DNA of 64,000 nucleotides from contig NZ_JBNWEO010000018.1 in assembly GCF_050496765.1 (NCBI RefSeq), forward strand, positions 62,001-126,000. The letters are read 5' to 3'. The DNA is from JAEVLT01 sp050496765 (GTDB lineage: Bacteria > Bacillota > Bacilli > Bacillales > Cytobacillaceae). Below the pieces are notes generated by a model that was given only the letters and a program-made list of their open reading frames with translations, was not told the origin of the DNA and made no database searches. Numbering within the stretch: the first letter of the stretch is position 1; each line of letters starts with the position of its first letter. A program made the translations under genes and the position numbers. Positions 25,772 through 34,111 of this stretch are shown piece after piece.

Positions 25772-26536
25772 TTGGAATTTTTATCATGGTCTGTTGAAGA
25801 CGGTGTTGCTGTTATCACATTGAATCGGCCGCCGGCGAATGCCTTGTCAAAAGGGCTGCTGCAGGAGCTCTCCGAGGTTCTAGATGAAATTGAGCCAAGC
25901 AAGGAAGTCAAAGTTCTTGTTATTCATGGGGAAGGAAGATTTTTCTCAGCAGGAGCCGATATTAAAGAATTCACAACCATCTCAGCATCCGATCGGTTCT
26001 CAGGCCGGGGACAGGAATTGTTTGAACGGATTGAGCGATGTCCGAAACCAGTTATTGCAGCCATTCATGGCGCGGCACTTGGTGGTGGACTTGAGTTGGC
26101 AATGGCATGCCATATTCGGCTTGTAAGCGAGACGGCAAAACTCGGTTTGCCGGAGCTTCAACTTGGACTTGTCCCGGGATATGGCGGCACGCAACGCTTA
26201 GCTAAATATGTTGGGATGGCAAGAGCAGCTGAAATGATGTTCACTTCTGAGCCAATTACCGGACTTGAAGCAGAAAAATATGGTTTAGCCAACCATGCTT
26301 ATCCGGAAAGCGAATTGCTGGATAAGGCAAAACAACTGGCGCAAAAGATTGCCAAAAAAAGTCCTGGATCGTTAAAAGCAGCAATAGCGTTATTAAATTT
26401 TACCAAAACAAAAGAGTTTTATGAAGGGATCAAAAAAGAGGCTGAACTATTTGGGGAAGTTTTCATGTCCAATGATGCCAAAGAAGGAATTCGAGCCTTT
26501 ATTGAAAAGCGGGAACCAAATTTCAAGGGTGAATAG
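25772..26536 (+). CDS. fadB: Enoyl-CoA hydratase (FadB)
   Basis: A 254-residue crotonase-fold hydratase converting trans-2-enoyl-CoA to 3-hydroxyacyl-CoA. Motifs: oxyanion-hole FSAGADIKEF and AAIHGAALGGGLELAMACH; catalytic Glu in LGLPELQLGLVPGYGGTQRL. TTG at 25772 follows AAGGGGGG by 6 bases and restores the usual length; a longer frame overlapping the end of fadR has no support. Part of fadR-fadB-etfB-etfA downstream of the FadR operator. Confidence 0.93.
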   Translation: MEFLSWSVEDGVAVITLNRPPANALSKGLLQELSEVLDEIEPSKEVKVLVIHGEGRFFSAGADIKEFTTISASDRFSGRGQELFERIERCPKPVIAAIHGAALGGGLELAMACHIRLVSETAKLGLPELQLGLVPGYGGTQRLAKYVGMARAAEMMFTSEPITGLEAEKYGLANHAYPESELLDKAKQLAQKIAKKSPGSLKAAIALLNFTKTKEFYEGIKKEAELFGEVFMSNDAKEGIRAFIEKREPNFKGE

Positions 26537-26614
26537 GTCGCATCAAAATTTTTTTACCTACATTTTTTGAAATCTTTAGAACTAAAACAATCTTTGAATA
26601 ATAGGAGGGAAACC

Positions 26615-27388
26615 ATGAACATTTATGTATTAATGAAAAGAACGTTTGATACGGAAGAGAAAATTACGATTTCCGGCGGTAAAATCAATGAGGATGGAGC
26701 AGAGTTTATCATCAATCCTTATGATGAATATGCCATTGAGGAAGCGATCCAGGTGCGTGACGCGCATGGCGGTGAAGTAACGGTTATCTCCGTCGGAAAT
26801 GAGGAAGTGGAGAAACAATTGCGGACGGCTCTAGCAATGGGCGCTGACAAAGCCGTTTTGATTAATACGGAAGACGATATTGAAGAAGGCGATCAATATA
26901 CAACCGCAAAAATTCTTGCACAGTACTTAAAAGACAAGAATGTCGATTTAATTATTGGCGGAAATGTTGCAATTGATGGAGGATCAGGCCAGGTTGGACC
27001 GCGTGTGGCTGAATTGCTTGATATCCCTTACGTGACCACAATCACGAAGCTTGAGATCGATAGCGGAAAAGCAACCGTTACCCGGGATGTCGAAGGCGAC
27101 GCCGAAATCATTGAAGCAACTCTTCCACTTTTAGTAACTGCACAACAAGGTTTAAACGAGCCTCGCTATCCATCGCTTCCAGGGATTATGAAAGCGAAGA
27201 AGAAACCGCTTGAGGAATTGGAGTTGGATGATCTGGATCTCGAGGAAGGGGATGTCGAAGCGAAAACAAAAACAATTGAAATCTATCTTCCGCCAAAAAA
27301 AGAAGCAGGAAAAGTTCTTTCCGGCGAGCTGAGTGATCAAGTACAAGAGCTTGTTCAGCTGCTGCACTCGGAAGCAAAAGTGATTTAA
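26615..27388 (+). CDS. etfB: Electron transfer flavoprotein beta subunit
   Basis: A 257-residue EtfB binding AMP and, with EtfA, carrying electrons from acyl-CoA dehydrogenases to the quinone pool. ATG at 26615 (MNIYVLMKRTFDTEEK) follows AGGAGGG. The adenine-binding loop VIIGGNVAIDGGSGQVGPRVAELL type sequence is present (written here only in part: GGNVAIDGGSGQVG), as is the family signature VEGDAEIIEATLPLLVTAQ. No acyl-CoA dehydrogenase lies next to it in this window. It is followed 32 bases later by etfA. Confidence 0.96.
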   Translation: MNIYVLMKRTFDTEEKITISGGKINEDGAEFIINPYDEYAIEEAIQVRDAHGGEVTVISVGNEEVEKQLRTALAMGADKAVLINTEDDIEEGDQYTTAKILAQYLKDKNVDLIIGGNVAIDGGSGQVGPRVAELLDIPYVTTITKLEIDSGKATVTRDVEGDAEIIEATLPLLVTAQQGLNEPRYPSLPGIMKAKKKPLEELELDDLDLEEGDVEAKTKTIEIYLPPKKEAGKVLSGELSDQVQELVQLLHSEAKVI

Positions 27389-27420
27389 GAAACGGAAAAA
27401 TTGATTCAGGAGGGATTTGA

Positions 27421-28398
27421 ATGGCTAGAAAAGTAGTGGTATTAGGTGAAGTTCGAGATGGCGCATTGCGGAATGTTTCTTTTGAGGCAGTTGCTGCAGC
27501 GAAAACCGTGGCAGAAGGCGGCGAAGTGGTCGGGGTTTTAGTCGGTGATTCTGTAAGCGCTTTAGCTGAATCGTTTATTCATCATGGCGCAGACCGCGTG
27601 ATTGTTGTTGAAGAAGCAAATTTGAAGCAGTACACGCCGGATGGCTTTTCTCAGGCATTGCTAGCTGTAGTGGAGCAAGAACAACCGGAAGGAATCGTTT
27701 TAGGACATACTGCCCTTGGAAAAGATCTCGCACCAAAAGTAGCTGCAAAGCTTGATTCAGGCTTGATATCCGATGCAACTGGTGTTGAAGCGGCTGGTGG
27801 AAACATTCTTTTCACAAGACCGATCTACTCGGGCAAAGCGTTTGAAAAGAAAATGGCAACAGATAAATTGATTTTTGCAACGATTCGTCCAAATAATATT
27901 GCACCACTTGAAAAAGATGAATCCAGAGGCGGAGATGTTTCATCACTAGCTGTTCAAATAAAAGATCTTCGGACAATTATAAAGGAAGTTGTCCGCAAAG
28001 CGAGCCAAGGGGTTGATTTATCCGAAGCGAAAGTTGTCGTTTCTGGCGGACGCGGTGTTAAAAGCAAGGAAGGCTTTGAACCATTACAGGAACTAGCAAA
28101 CGTTCTTGGCGGTGCAGTTGGTGCCTCACGCGGGGCGTGTGATGCAGATTATTGCGACTATTCCTTGCAAATCGGTCAGACGGGAAAAGTGGTAACGCCG
28201 GATCTGTACATAGCCTGCGGAATTTCCGGAGCTATTCAGCATTTAGCAGGAATGTCCAACTCAAAAGTAATTGTTGCCATTAACAAGGATCCAGAAGCAA
28301 ATATTTTTAAAGTAGCCGATTATGGCATTGTTGGCGACCTCTTTGAAGTCGTTCCAATGCTGACAGAAGAATTTAAAAAGCTGAAAGTTCATTCATAA
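27421..28398 (+). CDS. etfA: Electron transfer flavoprotein alpha subunit
   Basis: A 325-residue EtfA. The N-terminal domain (about 1-190) resembles EtfB; the C-terminal FAD domain has VVSGGRGVKSKEGFE, GASRGACDADYC, QIGQTGKVVTPDLYIACGIS and SNSKVIVAINKDPEANIF, the FAD-binding signatures. ATG at 27421 follows AGGAGGG. It closes the fad/etf operon, with a terminator at 28405. Confidence 0.97.
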   Translation: MARKVVVLGEVRDGALRNVSFEAVAAAKTVAEGGEVVGVLVGDSVSALAESFIHHGADRVIVVEEANLKQYTPDGFSQALLAVVEQEQPEGIVLGHTALGKDLAPKVAAKLDSGLISDATGVEAAGGNILFTRPIYSGKAFEKKMATDKLIFATIRPNNIAPLEKDESRGGDVSSLAVQIKDLRTIIKEVVRKASQGVDLSEAKVVVSGGRGVKSKEGFEPLQELANVLGGAVGASRGACDADYCDYSLQIGQTGKVVTPDLYIACGISGAIQHLAGMSNSKVIVAINKDPEANIFKVADYGIVGDLFEVVPMLTEEFKKLKVHS

Positions 28399-28404
28399 CG
28401 ACGC

Positions 28405-28441
28405 AGAAGAGCAGCGGTTGGAGCTGCTCTTCTTGTTTTTT
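28405..28441 (+). terminator. Terminator after etfA
   Basis: AGAAGAGCAGC / GCTGCTCTTCT stem then TGTTTTTT. Confidence 0.9.
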
Positions 28442-28495
28442 GCCAGACGACATACTTTCACGAAAAAAGGGTAAAGTAACGAGGGAATCAAATTA

Positions 28496-28525
28496 TTAGC
28501 ATGTAAGATGAAACGATGATATACT
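28496..28525 (+). promoter_or_regulatory. Promoter of trxA
   Basis: TTAGCA, 18 bases, TATACT (28520-28525) with a TGA extended -10. A second, overlapping control such as Spx cannot be judged. Confidence 0.5.
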
Positions 28526-28565
28526 GACCGTAGTATATGAGTATTTTTTAGGAGGATTTTTCAAA

Positions 28566-28880
28566 ATGGCTATTTCACATGTAACCGATCAAACTTTTTC
28601 TGCAGAAACAAGCTCAGGTTTAGTTCTTTGTGATTTTTGGGCACCATGGTGCGGACCATGTAAAATGATTGCACCTGTATTAGAAGAAATTGATGCTGAA
28701 ATGGGCAATCAAGTAAAAATTGTGAAGCTTGACGTTGACGAAAACCAGGAAACGGCTGCACGTTTTGGTGTCATGAGCATACCTACTTTGCTTCTTTTCA
28801 AAAATGGTGAAGTGGTAGATAAAGTAATTGGATTCCAGCCAAAAGAAGCACTAAAGAGCGTGATTGAACGCAACCTGTAA
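28566..28880 (+). CDS. trxA: Thioredoxin
   Basis: A 104-residue thioredoxin with active site WAPWCGPCKM (Cys29, Cys32) and cis-Pro in MSIPTLLLF. It reduces cytoplasmic disulfides and serves ribonucleotide reductase and peroxiredoxins. ATG at 28566 follows AGGAGG. Monocistronic between promoter and terminator; the order etfA-trxA-uvrC is that of B. subtilis. Confidence 0.98.
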   Translation: MAISHVTDQTFSAETSSGLVLCDFWAPWCGPCKMIAPVLEEIDAEMGNQVKIVKLDVDENQETAARFGVMSIPTLLLFKNGEVVDKVIGFQPKEALKSVIERNL

Positions 28881-28886
28881 GCATAA

Positions 28887-28924
28887 AAAACCTTAGCCGA
28901 CACCTTGGCTAAGGTTTTCTTTTT
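28887..28924 (+). terminator. Terminator after trxA
   Basis: AACCTTAGCC / GGCTAAGGTT stem followed by TTCTTTTT. Confidence 0.9.
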
Positions 28925-29012
28925 GATCAACTTCCCCATTGATTTTTCTTTTCTTTTTACGAACGATGTTTTAAAATTTTAACAGAATCATACACATATG
29001 CAATGATCAAAA

Positions 29013-30809
29013 ATGGTAAAAGAGGTGGCCGGCATAAATCCAATAATCAAACAAAAACTTGCACTGCTGCCTGATCAGCCTGGCTGCTATTTAATGAAAG
29101 ACCGACAAGGAACCATTATTTATGTTGGGAAAGCAAAAGTATTAAAAAATCGCGTTCGCTCGTACTTTTCCGGATCCCATGATGGCAAAACGCTAAGACT
29201 GGTAAATGAAATTGAAGACTTTGAATATATTGTTACATCCTCCAATATTGAAGCATTGCTGCTTGAAATCAATTTAATCAAAAAACATGATCCGAAGTAT
29301 AATATTATGCTGAAGGATGATAAAAGCTATCCCTTTATTAAGCTGACAGCTGAAAGACATCCGAAACTGATCATCACCCGGAAAGTCAAAAAAGACAAAG
29401 GGAAATATTTTGGCCCTTATCCCAATGTTCAAGCGGCCAATGAAACGAAAAAACTGCTTGACCGCATTTATCCATTAAGAAAATGTTCAACCCTGCCTGA
29501 TCGGGTCTGTTTGTATTACCATTTAGGACAGTGCCTTGCACCATGTGTCAATGAGGTTTCCGAAGAACAGTACAAACAAATAACGGATGAGATTACCCGA
29601 TTTTTAAATGGCGGTTACAAGGAGATAAAAAAAGAACTGTCGGAAAAAATGCTTCTTGCGGCTGAGGAGCTGGACTTTGAACGGGCAAAAGAATATCGTG
29701 ACAAAATTGCCCATATTGAAACGACAATGGAAAAACAAAAAATGACAACGACCGATTTTACTGATCGCGATGTGTTTGGATATGCTGTTGATAAGGGATG
29801 GATGTGTGTTCAAGTCTTTTTTGTCCGCCAAGGAAAATTAATTGAACGGGATGTTTCGATGTTTCCGATCTACGGTGAACCGGAGGAAGAAATGCTTTCC
29901 TATCTGGGACAATTTTATGAAAAAGCCAATCATTTTAAACCAAAGGAAATCTTGGTTCAGGAAACGGTTGAAAGCGATGTCGCGGAGCAGCTGCTTCACG
30001 TGAAAGTGATCAAACCCCAGCGAGGGCAAAAGAAAGATCTTGTTAAGCTGGCTGTAAAAAATGCGCAAATTGCCTTAAACGAGAAATTTTCGCTGATTGA
30101 AAGAGATGAGGAACGGACGATTAAGGCGGTTGAGAACCTTGGAAAGGCGATGGGGATTTATACACCGCACCGAATAGAGGCTTTTGACAACTCCAATATT
30201 CAAGGAACTTCCCCAGTGTCTGCTGTCGTTGTTTTTCTAGATGGAAAGGCAAACAAGAAGGAATATCGCAAATATAAAATTAAGACAGTTGAAGGACCTG
30301 ATGATTATGAGTCCATGCGCGAAGTTGTTAGAAGAAGATATTCTCGGGTATTAAAAGAAGGACTCCCACTTCCTGATTTAATTATCATTGATGGGGGAAA
30401 AGGGCATATCGAAGCAGTTCGTGATATATTGGAAAATGAGCTTGGTCTTGATATCCCGCTCTCCGGGCTTGCTAAGGATGAGAAGCATCGAACGTCCCAG
30501 CTGCTTTATGGCAATCCATTGGAAGTTGTTCCATTGGCAAGGAACAGCCAGGAATTTTATTTGCTCCAGCGAATTCAAGACGAGGTTCATCGTTTTGCCA
30601 TTACGTTTCACCGGCAAATTCGCGGGAAAAATGCATTTCAATCAATGCTTGATGATATTGACGGTATCGGGGAAAAACGAAAAAAATTATTGTTAAAAAC
30701 CTTTGGCTCTGTGAAAAAAATGAAAGAAGCTACAGTTGAACAGTTCCGGTCGCTTGGACTGCCGGCTGACGTAGCAGAGAAACTAATTCAAAAACTTCAT
30801 GATTCCTGA
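29013..30809 (+). CDS. uvrC: UvrABC system protein C
   Basis: The excinuclease subunit making both incisions in nucleotide-excision repair, about 590-598 residues. N-terminal GIY-YIG nuclease (IIYVGKAKVLKNRVRSYF), Cys cluster (CSTLPDRVCLYYHLGQCLAPC), UVR motif (about 205-240), RNase H-like nuclease domain (FDNSNIQGTSPVSA, IDGGKGH) and C-terminal HhH pair (IDGIGEKRKKLLLKTFGS). I give the outermost standard start, ATG 29013, but it lacks a ribosome binding site. The only SD-like site, GAGGTG at 29022-29027, lies 6 bases before an ATA at 29034, whose position aligns with the Met start of B. subtilis UvrC (see finding). Stop at 30809. Confidence 0.95.
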   Translation: MVKEVAGINPIIKQKLALLPDQPGCYLMKDRQGTIIYVGKAKVLKNRVRSYFSGSHDGKTLRLVNEIEDFEYIVTSSNIEALLLEINLIKKHDPKYNIMLKDDKSYPFIKLTAERHPKLIITRKVKKDKGKYFGPYPNVQAANETKKLLDRIYPLRKCSTLPDRVCLYYHLGQCLAPCVNEVSEEQYKQITDEITRFLNGGYKEIKKELSEKMLLAAEELDFERAKEYRDKIAHIETTMEKQKMTTTDFTDRDVFGYAVDKGWMCVQVFFVRQGKLIERDVSMFPIYGEPEEEMLSYLGQFYEKANHFKPKEILVQETVESDVAEQLLHVKVIKPQRGQKKDLVKLAVKNAQIALNEKFSLIERDEERTIKAVENLGKAMGIYTPHRIEAFDNSNIQGTSPVSAVVVFLDGKANKKEYRKYKIKTVEGPDDYESMREVVRRRYSRVLKEGLPLPDLIIIDGGKGHIEAVRDILENELGLDIPLSGLAKDEKHRTSQLLYGNPLEVVPLARNSQEFYLLQRIQDEVHRFAITFHRQIRGKNAFQSMLDDIDGIGEKRKKLLLKTFGSVKKMKEATVEQFRSLGLPADVAEKLIQKLHDS

Positions 30810-30838
30810 TTGTCAGAGAAACGACCTTATGCTATAAT
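30810..30838 (+). promoter_or_regulatory. Sigma-A promoter of lysC
   Basis: TTGTCA (30810-30815), 17 bases, TATAAT (30833-30838), directly after the uvrC stop. Confidence 0.8.
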
Positions 30839-30876
30839 GAGATAAACTTTATATTACTATCACTTTATAGTATTAA

Positions 30877-31114
30877 AGTGAAGGTAGAGGTGCGAACTTC
30901 AATAGTAGCAATCCCGAGAAGAATGAGCTTCAAAGACGGGTGGTGAAAGGGGATGTTCGCCGAAGCAAAGATTGACTCAATTTTCATTCTTTGCTGGTCC
31001 TGTGTTGAATAAATACTGGATTGTCAAGGCGGCCGTCTTGGAGAGCTATCTCACATTGTATACGTTGGATTACTTCGTGTTCAAAGCAATGGGATGCCGT
31101 TCTCATTGCTTTTT
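30877..31114 (+). promoter_or_regulatory. Lysine riboswitch (L box) and terminator
   Basis: The aptamer spans about 30877-31054: GAAGGTAGAGGTGCGAAC near the 5' end, AGTAGC, GGTGAAAGGGGATG, CGCCGAAGC and the closing GGAGAGCTATCTCAC, all conserved L-box elements; P1 pairs GTG..AGGTAG with CTATCTCAC. The terminator is AAAGCAATG... / CATTGCTTT (31083-31111) followed by TTTATTTT. Lysine binding should favour the terminator and shut off lysC. Confidence 0.95.
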
Positions 31115-31175
31115 ATTTTGCAAAAGAATGGGAAAAGTGCTGCCGCAATTTTAAAATTTGAAAGAAGGGGTCATT

Positions 31176-32399
31176 GTGGGTTTAATTGTACAGAAATTCG
31201 GGGGAACATCCGTCGGAAATGTGGAAAGAATTTTAAATGTCGCCGATCGCGTGCAAAGTGAAAAACAACAAGGAAATGATGTTGTCGTGGTTGTCTCGGC
31301 AATGGGAAAAACGACAGATCAGCTTGTAAACTTGGCAAAGGAAATTTCTTCACAGCCAAGCAAGCGCGAAATGGATATGCTTTTGACGACAGGCGAACAA
31401 ACAACCATTGCCTTGCTTGCAATGGCATTAGCGGAAAAAGGATTGGATGCCGTATCATTCACAGGCTGGCAGGCAGGAATCATGACAGAGCCGGTTCACG
31501 GAAACGCCCGGATAAAAAAAATCAACCCTGAAGCAATTAATAAACAGCTCGCTAATGGGAAAGTCGTGATCGTAGCAGGTTTCCAGGGAGTTACAGAGGA
31601 TGGTCAAATTACCACTCTTGGCCGGGGCGGATCCGATACAACGGCTGTCGCATTAGCTGCCGCTCTGAAGGCAGATAAATGCGATATCTACACAGATGTT
31701 ACCGGCGTTTATACGACCGACCCGAGATATGTGAAAAGTGCCCGCAAACTTGCGGATATTTCTTATGACGAAATGCTTGAACTGGCCAATTTGGGTGCTG
31801 GTGTTTTGCATCCAAGAGCAGTCGAATTTGCCAAGAATTATCACATACGGCTTGAAGTACGTTCGAGTATGGAAAAAATGGAAGGTACAGTGATAGAGGA
31901 GGAAGCAAAAATGGAACAAAATTTGGTTGTCCGCGGTGTCGCATTTGAAGATGAAATTACAAGAGTAACGCTTTTAGGTCTTGCCGATTCCTTAACGAAT
32001 CTTTCGACCATCTTTACGACTCTCGCTCAGCATCATATTAACGTTGATATTATCATTCAAAGCAAAACGGATTCCGATACAACCAATCTGTCGTTCTCCA
32101 TTAAAACAGCCGACTTGCTGGAAACACTGGATGTATTGGAAAGCAACAAAGAGCTGCTGAAATATGAAAAAATCGAAGCGGAAAATCAACTTTCAAAAGT
32201 ATCCATTGTTGGTTCAGGCATGATTTCCAATCCAGGCGTAGCAGCTAGAATGTTTGAAGTACTGGCATCCAACCAGATTGATATAAAAATGGTGAGTACA
32301 TCGGAAATTAAGGTTTCGGCTGTTGTAAAGGAAAAGGATATGTTAAAGGCGGTTCAATCACTTCACGATGCCTTTGAGTTAGGGGCGGCCCAGCAATAA
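31176..32399 (+). CDS. lysC: Lysine-sensitive aspartokinase II, alpha subunit
   Basis: A 407-residue aspartate kinase catalysing the first step of lysine/threonine/methionine and diaminopimelate synthesis. Kinase motifs: IVQKFGGTSVG at the N terminus, TLGRGGSDTTAVALAAAL, and TDVTGVYTTDPRYV; two C-terminal ACT domains bind lysine. GTG at 31176 follows AAGAAGGGG by 5 bases; an upstream TTG at 31158 has no SD. It is controlled by the lysine riboswitch. A second in-frame start for the beta subunit lies at 31911. Confidence 0.96.
   Translation: MGLIVQKFGGTSVGNVERILNVADRVQSEKQQGNDVVVVVSAMGKTTDQLVNLAKEISSQPSKREMDMLLTTGEQTTIALLAMALAEKGLDAVSFTGWQAGIMTEPVHGNARIKKINPEAINKQLANGKVVIVAGFQGVTEDGQITTLGRGGSDTTAVALAAALKADKCDIYTDVTGVYTTDPRYVKSARKLADISYDEMLELANLGAGVLHPRAVEFAKNYHIRLEVRSSMEKMEGTVIEEEAKMEQNLVVRGVAFEDEITRVTLLGLADSLTNLSTIFTTLAQHHINVDIIIQSKTDSDTTNLSFSIKTADLLETLDVLESNKELLKYEKIEAENQLSKVSIVGSGMISNPGVAARMFEVLASNQIDIKMVSTSEIKVSAVVKEKDMLKAVQSLHDAFELGAAQQ
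31911..32399 (+). CDS. lysC: Aspartokinase II beta subunit (in-frame internal start of lysC)
   Basis: ATG at 31911 (MEQNLVVRGVAFEDEI) is preceded by AGAGGAGGAAG at 31895-31905, a near-perfect ribosome binding site inside the alpha coding sequence. It would give a 162-residue protein made only of the two ACT domains. In B. subtilis aspartokinase II is an alpha2beta2 enzyme whose beta subunit is translated from this same internal start; the site here is at the equivalent place. Independent translation in this organism is inferred. Confidence 0.8.
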   Translation: MEQNLVVRGVAFEDEITRVTLLGLADSLTNLSTIFTTLAQHHINVDIIIQSKTDSDTTNLSFSIKTADLLETLDVLESNKELLKYEKIEAENQLSKVSIVGSGMISNPGVAARMFEVLASNQIDIKMVSTSEIKVSAVVKEKDMLKAVQSLHDAFELGAAQQ

Positions 32400-32411
32400 A
32401 ATAAAATAGGC

Positions 32412-32453
32412 GCGAAAAAGCTTTCACTGGACATTCCAATGAAAGCTTTTTCC
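32412..32453. terminator. Bidirectional terminator between lysC and yslB
   Basis: GAAAAAGCTTTCA / TGAAAGCTTTTTC, extended on both sides (GCG/CGC, CTGG/CCAA), serving the converging genes. Confidence 0.85.
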
Positions 32454-32476
32454 GCAATGGAATGGTTTTAATAAGC

Positions 32477-32929
32477 CTACAGGATGCTGTCTTTTCGATC
32501 CCATTTTACGGTAAACTGAACTTTTTGCGCCTTTTTAACAGGGTGTTCAAAAGCCTCTGCAACTACACCCTTTTGATGTTCAATTTGTTGGGCTAAAAAA
32601 CCGGCTTCAAGCTGGAAAAAATGTTCAGCTTTTGTTTTTACACGGGATACCATCAATGGGCTTGTCAACTCGAATTCTAATTCATCCTTTGTTTCGCTTT
32701 TAATGACAAGGTCTCCCCATGAGGCTTGCACAAAAAAATCAATAAGGTCTTCCTTGGTTTCAACAGGATAGTTTCTGGCGAGCTTTTTTCCAGCCCAATA
32801 TAAAATTTCCGGAGTATCTTTCCCTAATAGTTCAGGGATCAGAAACTCCCTTAAAAGTTCGTAACCGAAAACAGTCATATTTTCCGGTTCAGTTGTATGA
32901 GCTAGTTCAGCTGGCATTTGTTCTTTCAT
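32477..32929 (-). CDS. yslB: YslB family protein (DUF2507)
   Basis: A 150-residue cytoplasmic protein of the DUF2507/YslB family, related in fold to the heme-NO-binding (V4R-like) group. Recognisable segments: FGYELLREFLIPELLG, YWAGKKLARNYPVE and FQLEAGFLAQQIEHQKG. ATG at 32929 follows AGAGGGGAG; a 7-residue longer start at 32950 lies over the SD. Function unknown. It is divergent from sdhC, as in B. subtilis. Confidence 0.9.
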   Translation of the reverse strand: MKEQMPAELAHTTEPENMTVFGYELLREFLIPELLGKDTPEILYWAGKKLARNYPVETKEDLIDFFVQASWGDLVIKSETKDELEFELTSPLMVSRVKTKAEHFFQLEAGFLAQQIEHQKGVVAEAFEHPVKKAQKVQFTVKWDRKDSIL

Positions 32930-33349
32930 GGTCTCCCCTCTTTCTATCATACTATTATATACAATCTATTTTTAGAAAAAAATAGAGTTTTAAATCCGAA
33001 GAATTTGTTATTTTAATATAAATCCATTACAATCCGCTATTTACTATGATTCCCTTTTTACCAAAAAAATTGGCGGTAAATTATGGCTTCTAAAGGGAAG
33101 ATTTGCTTATCAAATCAAGACTCTTGCTGTAGTGTGACAACATCTTATCAATATATTTAAAAAATTTTATGTTTATAAAATATTTGTGTATACGGTTTCT
33201 TGACGCTCCAAGGTGATGGGAGTAAAATGAACTTGTCACATAATTGTTAAAAAGAAGGCTTTACAATTTACTATGATGATAGATTTTACTTTTCCCATAG
33301 GGAAAAAGGTGAAATCTTTTCATCATGAAAATCTAAAGGGGGTAAAAAT
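32930..33349. other. AT-rich intergenic region yslB/sdhC
   Basis: 420 bases without a gene. It contains the sdhC promoter (33200-33228), a perfect small hairpin GATTTG-CTTAT-CAAATC (33100-33116), and the probable - strand promoter of yslB. No supported small ORF was found. Confidence 0.6.
33200..33228 (+). promoter_or_regulatory. Sigma-A promoter of sdhCAB
   Basis: TTGACG (33200-33205), 17 bases, TAAAAT (33223-33228). Leader of about 115 nt. Confidence 0.65.
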
Positions 33350-33958
33350 ATGGCAAGTAATCGGGAGTATGTTCACCGCAGACTGCACTCATTATTCGGA
33401 GTTATTCCAGTCGGATTATTCCTTATCGTGCATCTCACAGTCAATTATTTTGCTACAAGGGGAGAGTCATCTTTTAACAGTGCAATCGGCTTTATGGAAG
33501 GTCTTCCATTTCTGATCATTCTAGAAATTGTGTTGATTTTCCTGCCGCTGTTATATCATGCAATTTATGGCCTTTATATTGCTTTTACTGCCGCTCCTAA
33601 CAATGGACGATTAGGCTATTTTCGCAACTGGATGTTTTTGCTGCAGCGCATTACTGGGGTTATCACCCTGATCTTCGTTGCGTGGCATGTTTGGGAAACA
33701 AGGATTGCTTATGCGCTAGGGACAGCACTTAATTTTCAAATGATGGCCAATATCTTATCATCGCCATTTATGTTCTGGTTCTATCTTATTGGCGTATTAT
33801 CGACAATTTTTCATTTTTCAAACGGATTATGGTCATTTGCTGTGAGTTGGGGGATTACCGTTTCTCCTCGTTCGCAAAGAATTTCTACATATGTCACAAT
33901 GGTGATTTTTGTTCTGCTTGCAATTATTGGAATTCGAGATTTGCTTGCTTTTGTTTGA
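33350..33958 (+). CDS. sdhC: Succinate dehydrogenase cytochrome b558 subunit
   Basis: A 202-residue integral membrane subunit with five hydrophobic helices and conserved His residues (HRRLHS, HLTVNYF, YHAIYGLY, AWHVWETR, FHFSNGLW) that bind two hemes. It anchors SdhAB and passes electrons to menaquinone. ATG at 33350 follows AAAGGGGG. First gene of sdhCAB; 153 bases with hairpins separate it from sdhA. Confidence 0.97.
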   Translation: MASNREYVHRRLHSLFGVIPVGLFLIVHLTVNYFATRGESSFNSAIGFMEGLPFLIILEIVLIFLPLLYHAIYGLYIAFTAAPNNGRLGYFRNWMFLLQRITGVITLIFVAWHVWETRIAYALGTALNFQMMANILSSPFMFWFYLIGVLSTIFHFSNGLWSFAVSWGITVSPRSQRISTYVTMVIFVLLAIIGIRDLLAFV

Positions 33959-33977
33959 TAGATAAATGAAAACCCGC

Positions 33978-34058
33978 CGACTGCCGAGTCCCTAAGGACG
34001 AAGACAGAGTCGCAGTTTCAATGTATGCTTCAGAATTTATTTATGGATATAAATTCTG
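33978..34058 (+). other. Two intercistronic hairpins between sdhC and sdhA
   Basis: First: CGACT (33978-33982) pairs AGTCG (34008-34012) around GTCC-CTAA-GGAC (33988-33999). Second: CAGAATTTAT (34031-34040) is a perfect complement of ATAAATTCTG (34049-34058). No T-run follows either, so they are not terminators; a role in mRNA processing or stability is a guess. Confidence 0.55.
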
Positions 34059-34111
34059 ATTAGCCAGGAAGTTAATCATGGAAGGATTAATGATTTAAGG
34101 AGTGAGTCACG

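Noticed and set aside
30972..31154. Open frame in the lysC leader
   Set aside because: It overlaps the lysine riboswitch and terminator and lacks an SD.
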